Shown piece by piece: positions 43,650 to 53,054 of a stretch of DNA of 64,000 nt (position 1 is its first letter; each line of letters starts with the position of its first letter). The stretch lies in NCBI RefSeq assembly GCF_029946505.1, contig NZ_JARZHG010000007.1, positions 124,001 to 188,000 of the forward strand. Direction: 5' to 3'. This DNA is from Polyangium sp. y55x31 (lineage in GTDB: Bacteria; Myxococcota_A; Polyangia; Polyangiales; Polyangiaceae). The notes beneath the pieces are model-generated. The model saw only the letters and a program-made list of their open reading frames with translations, had not been told where the DNA came from and ran no database searches. The translations under genes were made by a program, and so were the position numbers.

Positions 43650-44972
43650 CTAGGACTGGTATTCGCGGAGGACGGTCAAATCGCGGGAGACCATCCGAAA
43701 TGCCGCACGCTCGGCCTCGGCGCGGATCTTCTCCTCGTCGAGCGTCAGGATCGTCCCGTTCTCGTAGAGGAGCTTTCCAGCCACGAAGACGTGGCTCACG
43801 TCGCTGCCCTTCGCCGCGTGCACGAGGTTCGCCACGAGGTCGTGGCGCGGCACGAGGTGGGGTTTGTCGAAATCGAAGAGCACGAGGTCGGCCGCTCGTC
43901 CCGCTTCGAGCACGCCCGCCTCGGAAAAACCCATCGCGCGCGCGCCGGCCTGCGTCGCGATGCGGAGCGATGCGTCGCCGGCGATCGCCTCCGCGTCGCG
44001 GCGCGCGAGCTTCTGAAGGAGCGGGAGAAAGCGGACCGCTTCCTTCATGTCCATGTCGTTGTTCGACGCCGGCCCGTCGGTCCCGAGCGCGACGTTGACG
44101 CCCGCGCGGAGCAGCCGCGGCACGTCGCCCGGGCCCATCGCGAGCTTCATGTACGTGATCGGGCAATACGCCACGGTCGTCCCGCGCCGCGCGAGGATCG
44201 CCACGTCGTCGTCACTCAGGTAAAGCGCGTGCGCCGCGATCGCGGGTACGTCGAGCACGCCCGTCTCTTCGAGCAGCCGCGTGGGCGTCACGCCGTGCGT
44301 GGCGAGCGAGCGGCTCACCTGCTCGTCGCTCTCGGCGAGGTGAATGTGCAGGCCGAGCCCCTTCTCCTTCGCGAGCGCCGCGATCTCGCGCAGGAACGCG
44401 GGCGGGCAGACGTACGGCGAGTGCGGCCCGAGCATCGCGCGGATACGTCCGTCCGCTTTGCCGTGCCATCGCTCCGCGAATGCGAGCGCGCCTTCGAGAT
44501 CCGCGCCGACTTCCTTTCCCGCGCCGAGCCCGAACTGACACCACGTGAGCGAGGCGCGCATCCCCGAAGCCTCCACGGCCTCGGCGACGTGGTCCATGTA
44601 GAAGTAGTGATCATTGAAGGCGACCGTGCCCGAGCGGATCATCTCGCACGCGGCTAACCGCGCGCCCGCGCGCACCTCCTCGGGACCGAGCGCGGATTCG
44701 GCGACCCAGACGCGCTCGTTGAACCAGCGATCGAGCGGCAGGTCCTCCGCGTAGCCGCGCACGAGCGACATCGACGCGTGGCAGTGAGCGTTGAAAAATC
44801 CGGGGACGGCGACGTGGTTCGTGCCATCGATCGTCGTGTCGGGCACGAATTCGGCGGGGGCCTCTCCGACGGCCACGATACACGCGCCGTCGATGGCGAT
44901 GGCGCCGCCCCGGATCACCGTGCCTTTTTCGTCGAGGGTCACGATGTCCACGTCCTTGATCAGCGTCTTCAC
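43650..44972 (-). CDS. Amidohydrolase, S-adenosylhomocysteine/methylthioadenosine deaminase type
   Basis: A 440-residue metal-dependent hydrolase of the SAH/MTA deaminase (MtaD-like) and chlorohydrolase group. Zinc ligands appear in AHCHAS (His63, His65), LHIHLAESDEQ (His plus a catalytic Glu) and AIAAHALYLSD, with the final Asp in LGTDGPASNND. The small N-terminal beta-domain (VDIVTLDEKGTVIRGGAIAIDG) is standard. The enzyme probably deaminates purine-type nucleoside thioethers in methionine/SAM salvage, although guanine or TrzA-type activity cannot be ruled out. The gene stands apart from known methionine genes here, about 60 bp upstream of the small membrane protein gene. Confidence 0.88.
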   Translation of the reverse strand: MKTLIKDVDIVTLDEKGTVIRGGAIAIDGACIVAVGEAPAEFVPDTTIDGTNHVAVPGFFNAHCHASMSLVRGYAEDLPLDRWFNERVWVAESALGPEEVRAGARLAACEMIRSGTVAFNDHYFYMDHVAEAVEASGMRASLTWCQFGLGAGKEVGADLEGALAFAERWHGKADGRIRAMLGPHSPYVCPPAFLREIAALAKEKGLGLHIHLAESDEQVSRSLATHGVTPTRLLEETGVLDVPAIAAHALYLSDDDVAILARRGTTVAYCPITYMKLAMGPGDVPRLLRAGVNVALGTDGPASNNDMDMKEAVRFLPLLQKLARRDAEAIAGDASLRIATQAGARAMGFSEAGVLEAGRAADLVLFDFDKPHLVPRHDLVANLVHAAKGSDVSHVFVAGKLLYENGTILTLDEEKIRAEAERAAFRMVSRDLTVLREYQS

Positions 44973-45129
44973 GGCTCGTCCTCCGGGCTCCCGGCGCTAG
45001 CGCCGTGGCGCATCCTACAACGAATGTTCGTGATCCCAAAGCGCGCCGCGCTTCCCGGCGCGGGAGGGCAATGGTAGTCTCGACGGCGCTTCGAGAACTT
45101 TGGGGGGGATCCCCGGGAGAGCGTGGGCC

Positions 45130-47586
45130 ATGGCTTTGACCGACCTCATCAACATCTCGTCGAGCGTGCTGCCGGACACGACGCGCGTGATCGCATTCCG
45201 CGGCGTCGAGGCGATCTCCCGAACGTACGAGTTCGAGATCTTTTTGTCGCTCGAAGGGGAAGAGGGCGACGGGCTGGATCTCGGCGACGCGATCGGCGCG
45301 AAGGCGCAGCTCGTGATCGACCGGGCGGACGACACGCTCCCGCCGTTCGTGTTCGCCGGGATCCTCGCGAGCGTGGAGCTCTTGCACGCGGTCGAGGGCC
45401 GATCGCTCGTCCGCGCGGTGCTCGTCCCGCGGCTATGGCTGCTCGGCCTCTCCAAGCACAGCCGCATCTTCACGAAGAAAAAGCTGCCCGAGGTGATCGA
45501 GTCGATCCTCGAGGAAAACGGGCTCTCCGGCGACGATTACGAGCTCCGCCTCGGATCGTACGACACGGAGGAGCACATCTGCCAGTACCGGGAGAGCGAC
45601 CTCGATTTCATCTCGCGCTGGATGGAGCGCGAGGGCATTTTTTATTACTTCATCCACGGCGAGGACGGCGAGAAGCTCGTCATCAGCGACGGCGCCTCGT
45701 ACGAGGAGGACATCCTCGGCAAACCCGTGCGGTATTTCCCGCAGACCGGGCAGGATCGGAGCGCCGGGGCCTCGTTCCGCGCATTCACGAGCCGCCACCG
45801 CACGCTGCCGTCGATGGTCAAGCTCAAGGATTACGATTATGCCCGGCCAAACCTCACGATCGCCGGCTCGGCGCAGGTCTCGTCGAACGGCGCCGGCGAG
45901 GTCAGCCTCTACGGCGAGCGTTTCTTCTCGGCCGCCGCGGGTGAACGACTGGCGAAGCTCCGGGCCGAGGAGATGCTCGCGCGCGAGGTCGTGTTTCAGG
46001 CGCGCGGCACGCGCTCGCACCTGCGCGCCGGGCACGTCTTCGAGATCGAGGAGCACCCGCGCGCGGCGCTCAATGCCCGCTACCTCGCGGTCGAGGTGCG
46101 CCACCACGGCAACCAGGCCGCGGGCGCGTCGGCGTTCCAGCGGCTGCTCGATCTGGAGCACGACGAGGTGTATTTCGTCGAGATCGAGGCGATCCCGGAG
46201 GGCACGCAGTTCCGGCCGGAGTCGCGCACGCAATGGCCGCGGATCTACGGCTACGAGAATGGCACCGTGGACGGGCCGGCCGACAGCGAGTACGCGCAGA
46301 TCGACGATCAGGGCCGGTATTCGGTCAAGTTCAAGTTCGACGAGACGAACCTGAAGGACGGCAAGGCGAGCACGTTCGTGCGCATGATGCAGCCGCACGG
46401 CGGCGGCGTGGAGGGTTTTCACTTCCCGCTCCGCAAGAACACCGAGGTCGTCTTCAGCTTCCTCGGCGGCGACCCGGATCGCCCCGTCATCTCGGGCGTC
46501 GTGCCGAACGCGCACACGCCGAGCCCGGTCACGAGCGGCAATCACACGAAAAACGTCATTCAGACGGGCGGGCGGAACCGACTCGAACTCGAGGACAAGT
46601 CGGGACAGCAGCGCATCACGATGTCGACGCCGCACACGAACTCGTACGTGCGCATGGGCTCGCCCAATGAAGGCCACACGATGATCATCCACACCGACGC
46701 CGCGACCCTGCTCGACGCGGGCGGCGACTGGAACATCGAGGTCGGCTATCACGACGGCGGACCCGTCGGCAACAAGACCGAAAAGGTCAAAGGCTCCGTC
46801 ACCGAGACGTACGAGGACCTGAAGACCGAGACGGTCACGAAGCTCGTCACCGAGAATTACAACGATCGGCAGGTGACGACGATCGCGAAGGGACAGGATT
46901 TCCTCGTCAAAGACGGCGGGCAGAAGGTCGGCGTCAAGGGGGGCATCGGCGTCGCGGTGGACGGGGGCGTCTCGTTCAACGTCGGCGCCGGCACGGGGCT
47001 CGCCGCGCCCGGGAACACCGATTTCAACGTGTCGGTGACCGGCGGCAATTTCAAGGCGTCGACGAACCAGAACATCGAGCTGAAGGCGCCGGAGGGCACG
47101 CAGTCGTACACGAGCAAGGGCAAAGCGACGTTCAAGAGCTCGGACGGCGACGTCGACATCTACGCCAAAGGCAACATCAACGTCACGACCGAGGGCAAAT
47201 ACACCGGCACCGTCAGCGGCGACAAGACGACGAACATCCTCGGCACGAGCTTCAAAGTCGTCGGCAGCGACAAGCGCGAGGTCACGTACGGCACCGGGAT
47301 CACGTTCAACGCGCAGGCGAACGCGAACTTCACGCTCGCGGCCGAGTTCAACCTGAAGGTCGGCGTGTTCATCGACGTGAAATGCTCGGCCGATTTCACG
47401 TTCGCCACGGGCATCAAGGCCGAGTTCTCCAGCGTGATCGATCTCCGCGCGACGCCGATGAAGGTCTCCGAGGCGACCGCGGGCTTCGCGTTCATGTCGG
47501 CCGGCGTCTTCATGGTCCAGACCCCGACGCTCGTGTTCACGGGCGCGGCGTTCATGTCGCGCGCCGCGATCCAGCTCATCAACTGA
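45130..47586 (+). CDS. vgrG: Type VI secretion spike protein VgrG (TssI)
   Basis: An 818-residue spike protein. The N-terminal ~430 residues resemble the gp27 and gp5 domains (INISSSVLPDTTRVIAFRGVEAISRTYEFEIFLSL; QYRESDLDFISRWMEREGIFYYF, the typical VgrG segment). The OB-fold is at ~380-460 (RIYGYENGTVDG, then VRMMQPHGG). The remainder is a beta-helix of short repeats (LETEVTKLVTENY, YTSKGKATFKSSDGDVD), typical of the spike needle. It ends in a mixed hydrophobic segment (FAFMSAGVFMVQTPTLVF) without a recognised effector domain. It heads the five-gene module. The T6SS membrane complex is not in this window. Confidence 0.93.
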   Translation: MALTDLINISSSVLPDTTRVIAFRGVEAISRTYEFEIFLSLEGEEGDGLDLGDAIGAKAQLVIDRADDTLPPFVFAGILASVELLHAVEGRSLVRAVLVPRLWLLGLSKHSRIFTKKKLPEVIESILEENGLSGDDYELRLGSYDTEEHICQYRESDLDFISRWMEREGIFYYFIHGEDGEKLVISDGASYEEDILGKPVRYFPQTGQDRSAGASFRAFTSRHRTLPSMVKLKDYDYARPNLTIAGSAQVSSNGAGEVSLYGERFFSAAAGERLAKLRAEEMLAREVVFQARGTRSHLRAGHVFEIEEHPRAALNARYLAVEVRHHGNQAAGASAFQRLLDLEHDEVYFVEIEAIPEGTQFRPESRTQWPRIYGYENGTVDGPADSEYAQIDDQGRYSVKFKFDETNLKDGKASTFVRMMQPHGGGVEGFHFPLRKNTEVVFSFLGGDPDRPVISGVVPNAHTPSPVTSGNHTKNVIQTGGRNRLELEDKSGQQRITMSTPHTNSYVRMGSPNEGHTMIIHTDAATLLDAGGDWNIEVGYHDGGPVGNKTEKVKGSVTETYEDLKTETVTKLVTENYNDRQVTTIAKGQDFLVKDGGQKVGVKGGIGVAVDGGVSFNVGAGTGLAAPGNTDFNVSVTGGNFKASTNQNIELKAPEGTQSYTSKGKATFKSSDGDVDIYAKGNINVTTEGKYTGTVSGDKTTNILGTSFKVVGSDKREVTYGTGITFNAQANANFTLAAEFNLKVGVFIDVKCSADFTFATGIKAEFSSVIDLRATPMKVSEATAGFAFMSAGVFMVQTPTLVFTGAAFMSRAAIQLIN

Positions 47587-47599
47587 GCGCGATACTCAC

Positions 47600-50254
47600 G
47601 TGCGTACGATCAAACCCGCAGGATTGATCCCGTCCGTTCGCGTGCAGGCGATCGGATTGCCTGGCCGCGGCTGCCTGTCCGTGACCTTCATGCTGCAATT
47701 CGGCGGCCAGGGCGCGGGGCTGCTCGTCAACGACGGAAACGTCGTCACGACGTTCACGGACGAGGGCACGGGCGTCTTCGACCAGGGATTGCCCAAGGTG
47801 CGCGGCGAGGTGCTTTGCGAGGGCTTCGCCGCGGGCGCCGCGCCCGCCGTGGCGCGGCAGGTGCGGCTCGCGCTCGGCCGCATCGATAAAAAGCTCTACG
47901 TCGTCGGTGACCGGACCTGGGGTGCGACGGGCCCGTCCGAGCCGGTGCCGTACACGAAGATGCGCATTCGCTGGGAGAATGCGTTCGGCGGCGAGGGCGA
48001 TACACGAAACCCCGTGGGCAAGGGCAAGCGGGCGGCCACGATCGACGGCAAGAAGGTGCACCCCTTGCCCAACGTGGAATGGCCGAATCGGCTCGTCAAA
48101 TCGCCCGGCGACGAGCCGCCTCCCGCGGGCTTTGGACCGCTCGACCTCACGTGGGAGCCGCGCTCGAAGCGTGTCGGCACGTACGGCCAGAAATGGCTGA
48201 AGACACGATATCCGGAGCTGCCCGACGATTTCGATCCGCTCTTCTTCAACGTGGCCCCCGAGGACCAGTGGATGCCCGGGTATTTCCGCGGCGACGAGGC
48301 GTTCGTCGTGGAGAACATGCACCCGGACAAACCCAAGATCGAAGCGGCCCTCCCGGGCTTCTTGCCGCGCGCGTTCATCGGCACGCGCAGCACGGAGGAG
48401 CGCGTCGAGGTGTCGATGCATTGCGACACGGTGTGGATCTTCCCGCACGTCGAGCGCGTCGCATTGATCTACCGCGGCATCTTCCCGGTCGCGACGGATG
48501 ATGAGCTCGAAGTGAACGAGGTCATGGTGGGCCTCGAACGGCTCGGTGAGGCGAAGCCGCGGTCCCATTACGAGGAGGTGCGAAGGCGCCGCCTCGACAA
48601 GGAGCGCGGGGCGCTTCACGCGCTCAAGGACGGCGATCTGCTGCCCGAGGGCGTCGGCGTGCTCAAGCCGAGCGGAAACGACGATACGAAGGTCCTGCTC
48701 GAACGCGAGGGCTCCTTCGAAGAAAACATGCGGCGGCGCGCGGAGCTCGAATTGCAGCGCGCCCGCGAGCAGATCCGCGCCGCAGGCCTCGATCCGGGGT
48801 CGAGGCTCCCCGAAAAGCTCCCGCCGCGGGAGGAAATGCCGAAAGGCGACGTCCTCGCCTTCATGGAGTCCGTCGACGAGAAGGTCGAGGTCGCCAAAAA
48901 AGAGGGCGAGGCGCTCAAGCAGCAGGCGATGGAGCAGTTTCGGCAATCGTGCAAGGACGCGAAGCTCGATCCGGACGAGGTCCTCGCGCGGCAGAAGCGG
49001 CGCTCGCTCGGTCCGCCCAAGTTCAGCGCGCAAAAGGAGCTCGAGACGCTCCGCGGGCTCGCGACGCTCAGCGAGGCGACGGGCGTGCCGATGCCGGACG
49101 AGGTGTATCAGAAGCTGAATGATCCCTCGATCGAGGAGAAGCTCGTCTTAGCCGAACAGAAGACGAAAGAAGCCTATCGCTTGTCGGTGCACCGGGCCGA
49201 AGCGATGCCGCCGCTCGACGAGGAGGACGGGCGGAAGGTCCGGGCCGAGGTGGAGCAAGCGCTGCGCAATGGCGAGAGCCTCGCGGGGCGCGATTTTTCG
49301 GGCGTGGACCTCTCGGGGATCGATTTCCGCAAGGCGGATCTGTCGGAATCGTTCTTCGAGTCGGCGAACGTGGAGGGGTGTCGTTTCGACGAGGCGAACC
49401 TCTACCGCGCCGTCCTCGCGCACGCGCGGGCGAAAGGCGCGGTCTTCCGTGGGGCGCGACTCGAAGAAGCGAACCTCGGATGCGCGGACCTCACGGAGGC
49501 CGATCTCGCGGGGAACACGAACATCAAGCGCGTGCAGTTTTTCCGGGCGAACCTCACGCGGGCGAACCTCGAAAACACGACGCTCGACGGGACCGATTTC
49601 ACGGAGGCGAAGCTCGAAGGGACGAAGCTCAAAGGCTGCAAGGCCGAGGAGCTCATGTTCTCCAAGGTCTCGCTCGCAGGGGCGGACCTCTCCGGCTCGG
49701 TGCTGGAGAAATGCAATTTCCTGGACGTCGATTGTACGAAGGCGAACTTCACGGTCGCGAAGCTCGATCAATCGGTGTTCCTCGACGTGGAGGGCGACGG
49801 CGCGATCTTCCGGCGCGCGAGCCTCCAGAACCTGCGCGTCGTGCGGGTCGAGAAGGGCACGCGGTTCACGAATGCGGATTTCCGCGACGCCGACATGACC
49901 CGGGCGAACCTGCGCGGGGCGCGGCTCGCCGGGAGCACGTTCGTGGCCGCGACCCTGCACACGGCCGATTTCTCGGAGACGGACCTCACGGGCGCCAAGC
50001 TCATGGGCGTGCGCGCGGCGGAGTCGCGCTTCGAGCGAGCGAACCTCACGAATGCGGATCTGCGCGGGGCCGATCTCTTGTCGGCGATGCTGGCGCGGGC
50101 GATGGTGGCGGGCGCGAATTTCGAGGAGGCGAACCTGTTCCGGGCCGACGGGGCGCGGATGGTGGGGGATACGAAGACGAGCTTCAAGGGCGCGAATTTG
50201 AAGCATTTCCGATATCTGCAGAGCCGAGGGGACGATGGACAAGGCAACGCTTGA
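47600..50254 (+). CDS. DUF2169 / pentapeptide-repeat fusion of the T6SS module
   Basis: An 884-residue protein. The N-terminal ~340 residues match DUF2169, a chaperone-like family found next to T6SS VgrG and PAAR genes (VRWENAF-type stretches: MRIRWENAFGGEGDT, AFGPLDLTWEPR-like GFGPLDLTWEPRSKR, EDQWMPGYFRGDEAF). A Lys/Glu-rich linker (~370-550) follows. Residues ~550-880 are pentapeptide repeats (A-x-L/F-x-x such as ADLSE, ANLYRA, ANLTRA, GTDFTEAK) that should form a right-handed quadrilateral beta-helix. GTG at 47600 follows vgrG by 13 nt. Its end overlaps the next gene by 20 nt. It likely helps load or stabilise spike components (inference from context). Confidence 0.85.
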   Translation: MRTIKPAGLIPSVRVQAIGLPGRGCLSVTFMLQFGGQGAGLLVNDGNVVTTFTDEGTGVFDQGLPKVRGEVLCEGFAAGAAPAVARQVRLALGRIDKKLYVVGDRTWGATGPSEPVPYTKMRIRWENAFGGEGDTRNPVGKGKRAATIDGKKVHPLPNVEWPNRLVKSPGDEPPPAGFGPLDLTWEPRSKRVGTYGQKWLKTRYPELPDDFDPLFFNVAPEDQWMPGYFRGDEAFVVENMHPDKPKIEAALPGFLPRAFIGTRSTEERVEVSMHCDTVWIFPHVERVALIYRGIFPVATDDELEVNEVMVGLERLGEAKPRSHYEEVRRRRLDKERGALHALKDGDLLPEGVGVLKPSGNDDTKVLLEREGSFEENMRRRAELELQRAREQIRAAGLDPGSRLPEKLPPREEMPKGDVLAFMESVDEKVEVAKKEGEALKQQAMEQFRQSCKDAKLDPDEVLARQKRRSLGPPKFSAQKELETLRGLATLSEATGVPMPDEVYQKLNDPSIEEKLVLAEQKTKEAYRLSVHRAEAMPPLDEEDGRKVRAEVEQALRNGESLAGRDFSGVDLSGIDFRKADLSESFFESANVEGCRFDEANLYRAVLAHARAKGAVFRGARLEEANLGCADLTEADLAGNTNIKRVQFFRANLTRANLENTTLDGTDFTEAKLEGTKLKGCKAEELMFSKVSLAGADLSGSVLEKCNFLDVDCTKANFTVAKLDQSVFLDVEGDGAIFRRASLQNLRVVRVEKGTRFTNADFRDADMTRANLRGARLAGSTFVAATLHTADFSETDLTGAKLMGVRAAESRFERANLTNADLRGADLLSAMLARAMVAGANFEEANLFRADGARMVGDTKTSFKGANLKHFRYLQSRGDDGQGNA

Positions 50255-51317
50255 GAACCTCGTCCGGAGCGGCGAGCTTTTCGACGGCGCGGACCTCGGC
50301 GGCAAGGACCTCGCGGGCGCGGACCTGCGCGGCGCGGTCTTCGCGAATACGTCGTTCCGCGGCGCGAACCTCGCAGGCGCGAACCTGCGCGAGGCCACGT
50401 TCACGCAATGCGATTTCGCGAACGCGGTGCTCGAAGGGGCGAGCTTCAAGCACGCGACCGTGATGACCACGCGGTTCGTCATGGCGAAGCTCGGCGGCGC
50501 CGAACTCGTGAACGTGACCTCGAACGGGTGTGATTTCACGGCGGCCGAGCTCGCGTCGGCGTCGCTCTTGCTCGCGAATTTCTCGAAAGGCTGCTTCGAC
50601 GAGGCGTCCCTCGCAGGGGCGAACCTCGAACGGGCGTCGCTGCTCGAATCGAGCTTCAAGGGCGCGAACCTCGCGGGGGCGAACCTGAAAAGGACGGCTC
50701 TTTTCCGCGCGGACCTCGTGGGCGTGAAGCTCGCCGGCGCGAAGCTCGAAATGACGGTGCTCACGGAGGCGAAGCTCGCGGGGCATTCGTTCGCGGGGGT
50801 GGACCTTCACCTGACGCAGCTCAACGACGCGAACCTCGAAGGGTGCAATTTCGAGAAGGCGAAGATCACGCAGGTCAATTTCAAGGGCGCGAACCTGACG
50901 GGCGCGAAGCTCACGCGGGCCGACGCGAAAAATGCGATCTTTTTCGAGGCGCGGCTCGAAGGGGTGGATGCGCGCGGCGCGAACCTGAAAGAGGCGCTCT
51001 TTCCGAAGGTGATCGCGCCGGCCGTGCCATTCGACGATGCGATCCTGGAGATGTCGATCTGGCACGAGGCGAAGGCCCCGGGCGCGAGCTTCAAGCATTG
51101 CGACCTCACGTATGCGGATTTTTCGCACGCGTCGATCGAGGGGGCCGATTTCTCGGGCGCGAAGATGTACCGGACGAAGCTCCACCGGGTGAAGGACGGG
51201 GGCGCCAGGTATCCGCTCGGCCGGGCCGGCGCGCTCGGCGACGAGGCGGACCTCGTGGAAGCAGAACTTTGGCGGGACAAGCACCAGCGGATCTGGAAAG
51301 GAGACGGCGATGCATAA
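50235..51317 (+). CDS. Pentapeptide-repeat protein of the T6SS module
   Basis: A 360-residue protein of pentapeptide repeats almost throughout: GADLGGKDLAGADLRGAVFAN, ANLAGANLREATF, ASLAGANLERASL and so on to about residue 300. The last ~60 residues are Lys/Glu/Trp-rich (MYRTKLHRVKDGGARYPLG; AELWRDKHQRIWKGDGDA). The fold should be a rigid square beta-helix. Its start lies inside the 3' end of the DUF2169 gene (20-nt overlap) and its stop overlaps DUF3540 by 8 nt, so the gene is tightly coupled. It may be a scaffold or cap of the spike, or a self-protection factor; nothing in the sequence decides this. Confidence 0.85.
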   Translation: MDKATLENLVRSGELFDGADLGGKDLAGADLRGAVFANTSFRGANLAGANLREATFTQCDFANAVLEGASFKHATVMTTRFVMAKLGGAELVNVTSNGCDFTAAELASASLLLANFSKGCFDEASLAGANLERASLLESSFKGANLAGANLKRTALFRADLVGVKLAGAKLEMTVLTEAKLAGHSFAGVDLHLTQLNDANLEGCNFEKAKITQVNFKGANLTGAKLTRADAKNAIFFEARLEGVDARGANLKEALFPKVIAPAVPFDDAILEMSIWHEAKAPGASFKHCDLTYADFSHASIEGADFSGAKMYRTKLHRVKDGGARYPLGRAGALGDEADLVEAELWRDKHQRIWKGDGDA

Positions 51318-51960
51318 CGCGGCGCGGAAGCTCGCGGCGAAGACCGTGTGGCAGGAGTTCGGCGAGGTCGTGGAAGCACGTCCGGACGGGTTTTGCGTGC
51401 GGACGGCGCTCGCCGAGGTGAATGCGAAACGCGCCGCGAGTTGTCTCGTCGCGCCGGCCCTCGGAGACCGCGTCCTCGTGGCGACGGAGGAAGAAGGCGA
51501 TTCGTTCGTGCTCGCCGTGCTGGAGCGAAAAGATTCGCAAAAGACGACGATCGCCGTGGAGGGTGATCTCGAGCTGCGCACGCCGAGCGGAAAGGTCGAA
51601 ATCGCGGCGCAGGAGGGCGTCGACGTGACGGCCGCGGCGCCCGTGAACGTGACGGGCTCCGAGGTGACCGTGAAGGCGCTGCGGGCGCGTTTGTCGGCGG
51701 AGTGGATCGACGTGGTGGGCGCCGCGGTGAAGGCGGAGTTCGGAAAAGTGAAGATGCTGGCGTCGACGTTCGACGCGGCGCTCGATCGATTCAGCCAGCG
51801 GGTGAAACGCTCGTATCGCACGGTGGAGGAGATCGATCAGGTGCGCGCGCAGCACATCGACTGGGCGGCGCAGGGCAACGCGCATCTCCGGGGCGAAAAC
51901 ACGCTCGTGACGGCGACGGACCTCGTGAAGGTGAACGCCGATCAGGTGCACCTCGGCTGA
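51310..51960 (+). CDS. DUF3540 protein of the T6SS module
   Basis: A 216-residue DUF3540-type protein. The family pattern is visible in FGEVVEARPDGFCVRTALAEVNAKRAASCLVAPALGDRVLVA and VLAVLERKDSQKTTIAVEGDLELRTPSGKVEIAAQEGVDVTAA, which form a beta-rich domain. A helical C-terminal half follows (LASTFDAALDRFSQRVKRSYRTVEEIDQVRAQHIDW). This family is found only near VgrG, DUF2169 and PAAR genes and is probably part of the loading machinery. The ATG at 51310 overlaps the previous stop by 8 nt. The PAAR-like gene starts 15 nt downstream. Confidence 0.87.
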   Translation: MHNAARKLAAKTVWQEFGEVVEARPDGFCVRTALAEVNAKRAASCLVAPALGDRVLVATEEEGDSFVLAVLERKDSQKTTIAVEGDLELRTPSGKVEIAAQEGVDVTAAAPVNVTGSEVTVKALRARLSAEWIDVVGAAVKAEFGKVKMLASTFDAALDRFSQRVKRSYRTVEEIDQVRAQHIDWAAQGNAHLRGENTLVTATDLVKVNADQVHLG

Positions 51961-51975
51961 AAGGAGCGACGGCCG

Positions 51976-52377
51976 ATGTTCGTCAATACGCAGATGATGG
52001 GCATGAACATGGGCTTTCCGGACGTGTGCCTCACGCCCGTGCCGCCCGCGCCCGCCCCGGTGCCGATTCCGTATCCGAACATGGGATTCGGGCCGATGGG
52101 ATGTCCGCCGGTGTGGAACGTGCTCACGATGTGCACACCGACGCACAACATGGCGACGCCGATCACGTTGAGCGTCGGCGATAACCCCGGCATCGCGACG
52201 GGCGTGGCATCCGGAATGGTGATGGGGCCGGTGCGTCACGTGACCGGTTCGTTCACCGTGCTCGTCGGCGGAATGCCCGTCACGAAGATGACCAGCATGT
52301 CGATCCAGAACAGCACGAATTGCCCCGGCATGCGTATCGTGCCGAGCCAGCCGACGGTGCTGAGCCTCGGGCCCTGA
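51976..52377 (+). CDS. PAAR-like (DUF4150) spike-tip protein
   Basis: A 133-residue protein resembling the DUF4150 subgroup of PAAR spike-tip proteins. It starts MFVNTQMMGMNMGFPDVCLTPVPPAPAPVPIPYPNMG and has the cysteine- and histidine-bearing segments CTPTHNMATPITLS and VRHVTGSFTVLVGGMPVTKM. The proteins form the sharp metal-binding tip of the T6SS spike, fitting on VgrG. There is no C-terminal toxin domain. It is the last gene of the module, 15 nt after DUF3540. The next gene is on the opposite strand. Confidence 0.87.
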   Translation: MFVNTQMMGMNMGFPDVCLTPVPPAPAPVPIPYPNMGFGPMGCPPVWNVLTMCTPTHNMATPITLSVGDNPGIATGVASGMVMGPVRHVTGSFTVLVGGMPVTKMTSMSIQNSTNCPGMRIVPSQPTVLSLGP

Positions 52378-52395
52378 AAAAGGCGGCGCCCGCGC

Positions 52396-52866
52396 TCAGG
52401 CGGGCGCGACGTGCATCCGATCCTTCGGGCTCACCTTCACGTTCACGTATTTGCCCGGAATGAGGCGCAGGCCGTCGTACGGGCCCATCAGCCATTTGAT
52501 GGAGACGTCGTACGGCGGCTGGCCGGGCAGGTGCACGCGCAGGCCCACTTTGCAGACGACCTGCTGGCGATCGACGACCTCGCCCGTGTGATCGACGCGG
52601 AGGACCTCGGCCTGGGCATCGAGGCCGTTCTTGGCGAGCCAGCGGGCGCCCATCTCGCGGATGAGGAAGCGCGCGCCGACGAGCGCGAGGATGAGCCCCA
52701 TGGGCAGGACGATGGGCTCGATCGTGAGCCCGCGCGGCGTCCCGTTCCAGAAAAAGAGGAGCTGCGCGAGGCCGGCGAGCAAGAGGAGCGCGCCGAGGCC
52801 GGTGAAAACAGCGCCGAGGACGAGCTGCGTCGTCTTGCCAGGGTTCGGCGGAGTGGGAAGGTCCAC
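52396..52866 (-). CDS. DUF3592-like membrane protein
   Basis: A 156-residue membrane protein. Two transmembrane helices lie at about 12-35 and 50-72 (TTQLVLGAVFTGLGALLLLAGLAQ; LPMGLILALVGARFLIREMG). A soluble beta-domain follows (AEVLRVDHTGEVVDRQQVVCKVGLRVHLPGQPPYDVSIKWL) that resembles DUF3592 with the ending LIPGKYVNVKVSPKD. The GTG at 52866 is one possible start; a longer frame from ATG 52968 adds 34 residues. Its stop is 18 bp from that of the PAAR gene (convergent), so it is not part of that operon. Function unknown. Confidence 0.68.
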   Translation of the reverse strand: MDLPTPPNPGKTTQLVLGAVFTGLGALLLLAGLAQLLFFWNGTPRGLTIEPIVLPMGLILALVGARFLIREMGARWLAKNGLDAQAEVLRVDHTGEVVDRQQVVCKVGLRVHLPGQPPYDVSIKWLMGPYDGLRLIPGKYVNVKVSPKDRMHVAPA

Positions 52867-53054
52867 GGGCGAGAGTGTATCAGGACCATGGGCGCCGCCG
52901 CTAGCCACGTGTATCGTCGCTCGCGCGATGAAGGAGCCCGCTTCCGGATCGAGCGCATGGCCGCACATTATGCGGCGCGGCAGAAAGAAATTCGCGTGTC
53001 GATCGATTTAGCATTTTTCTTGGCTGAAGAATCACGCCGTCGCATGATGCGCTC

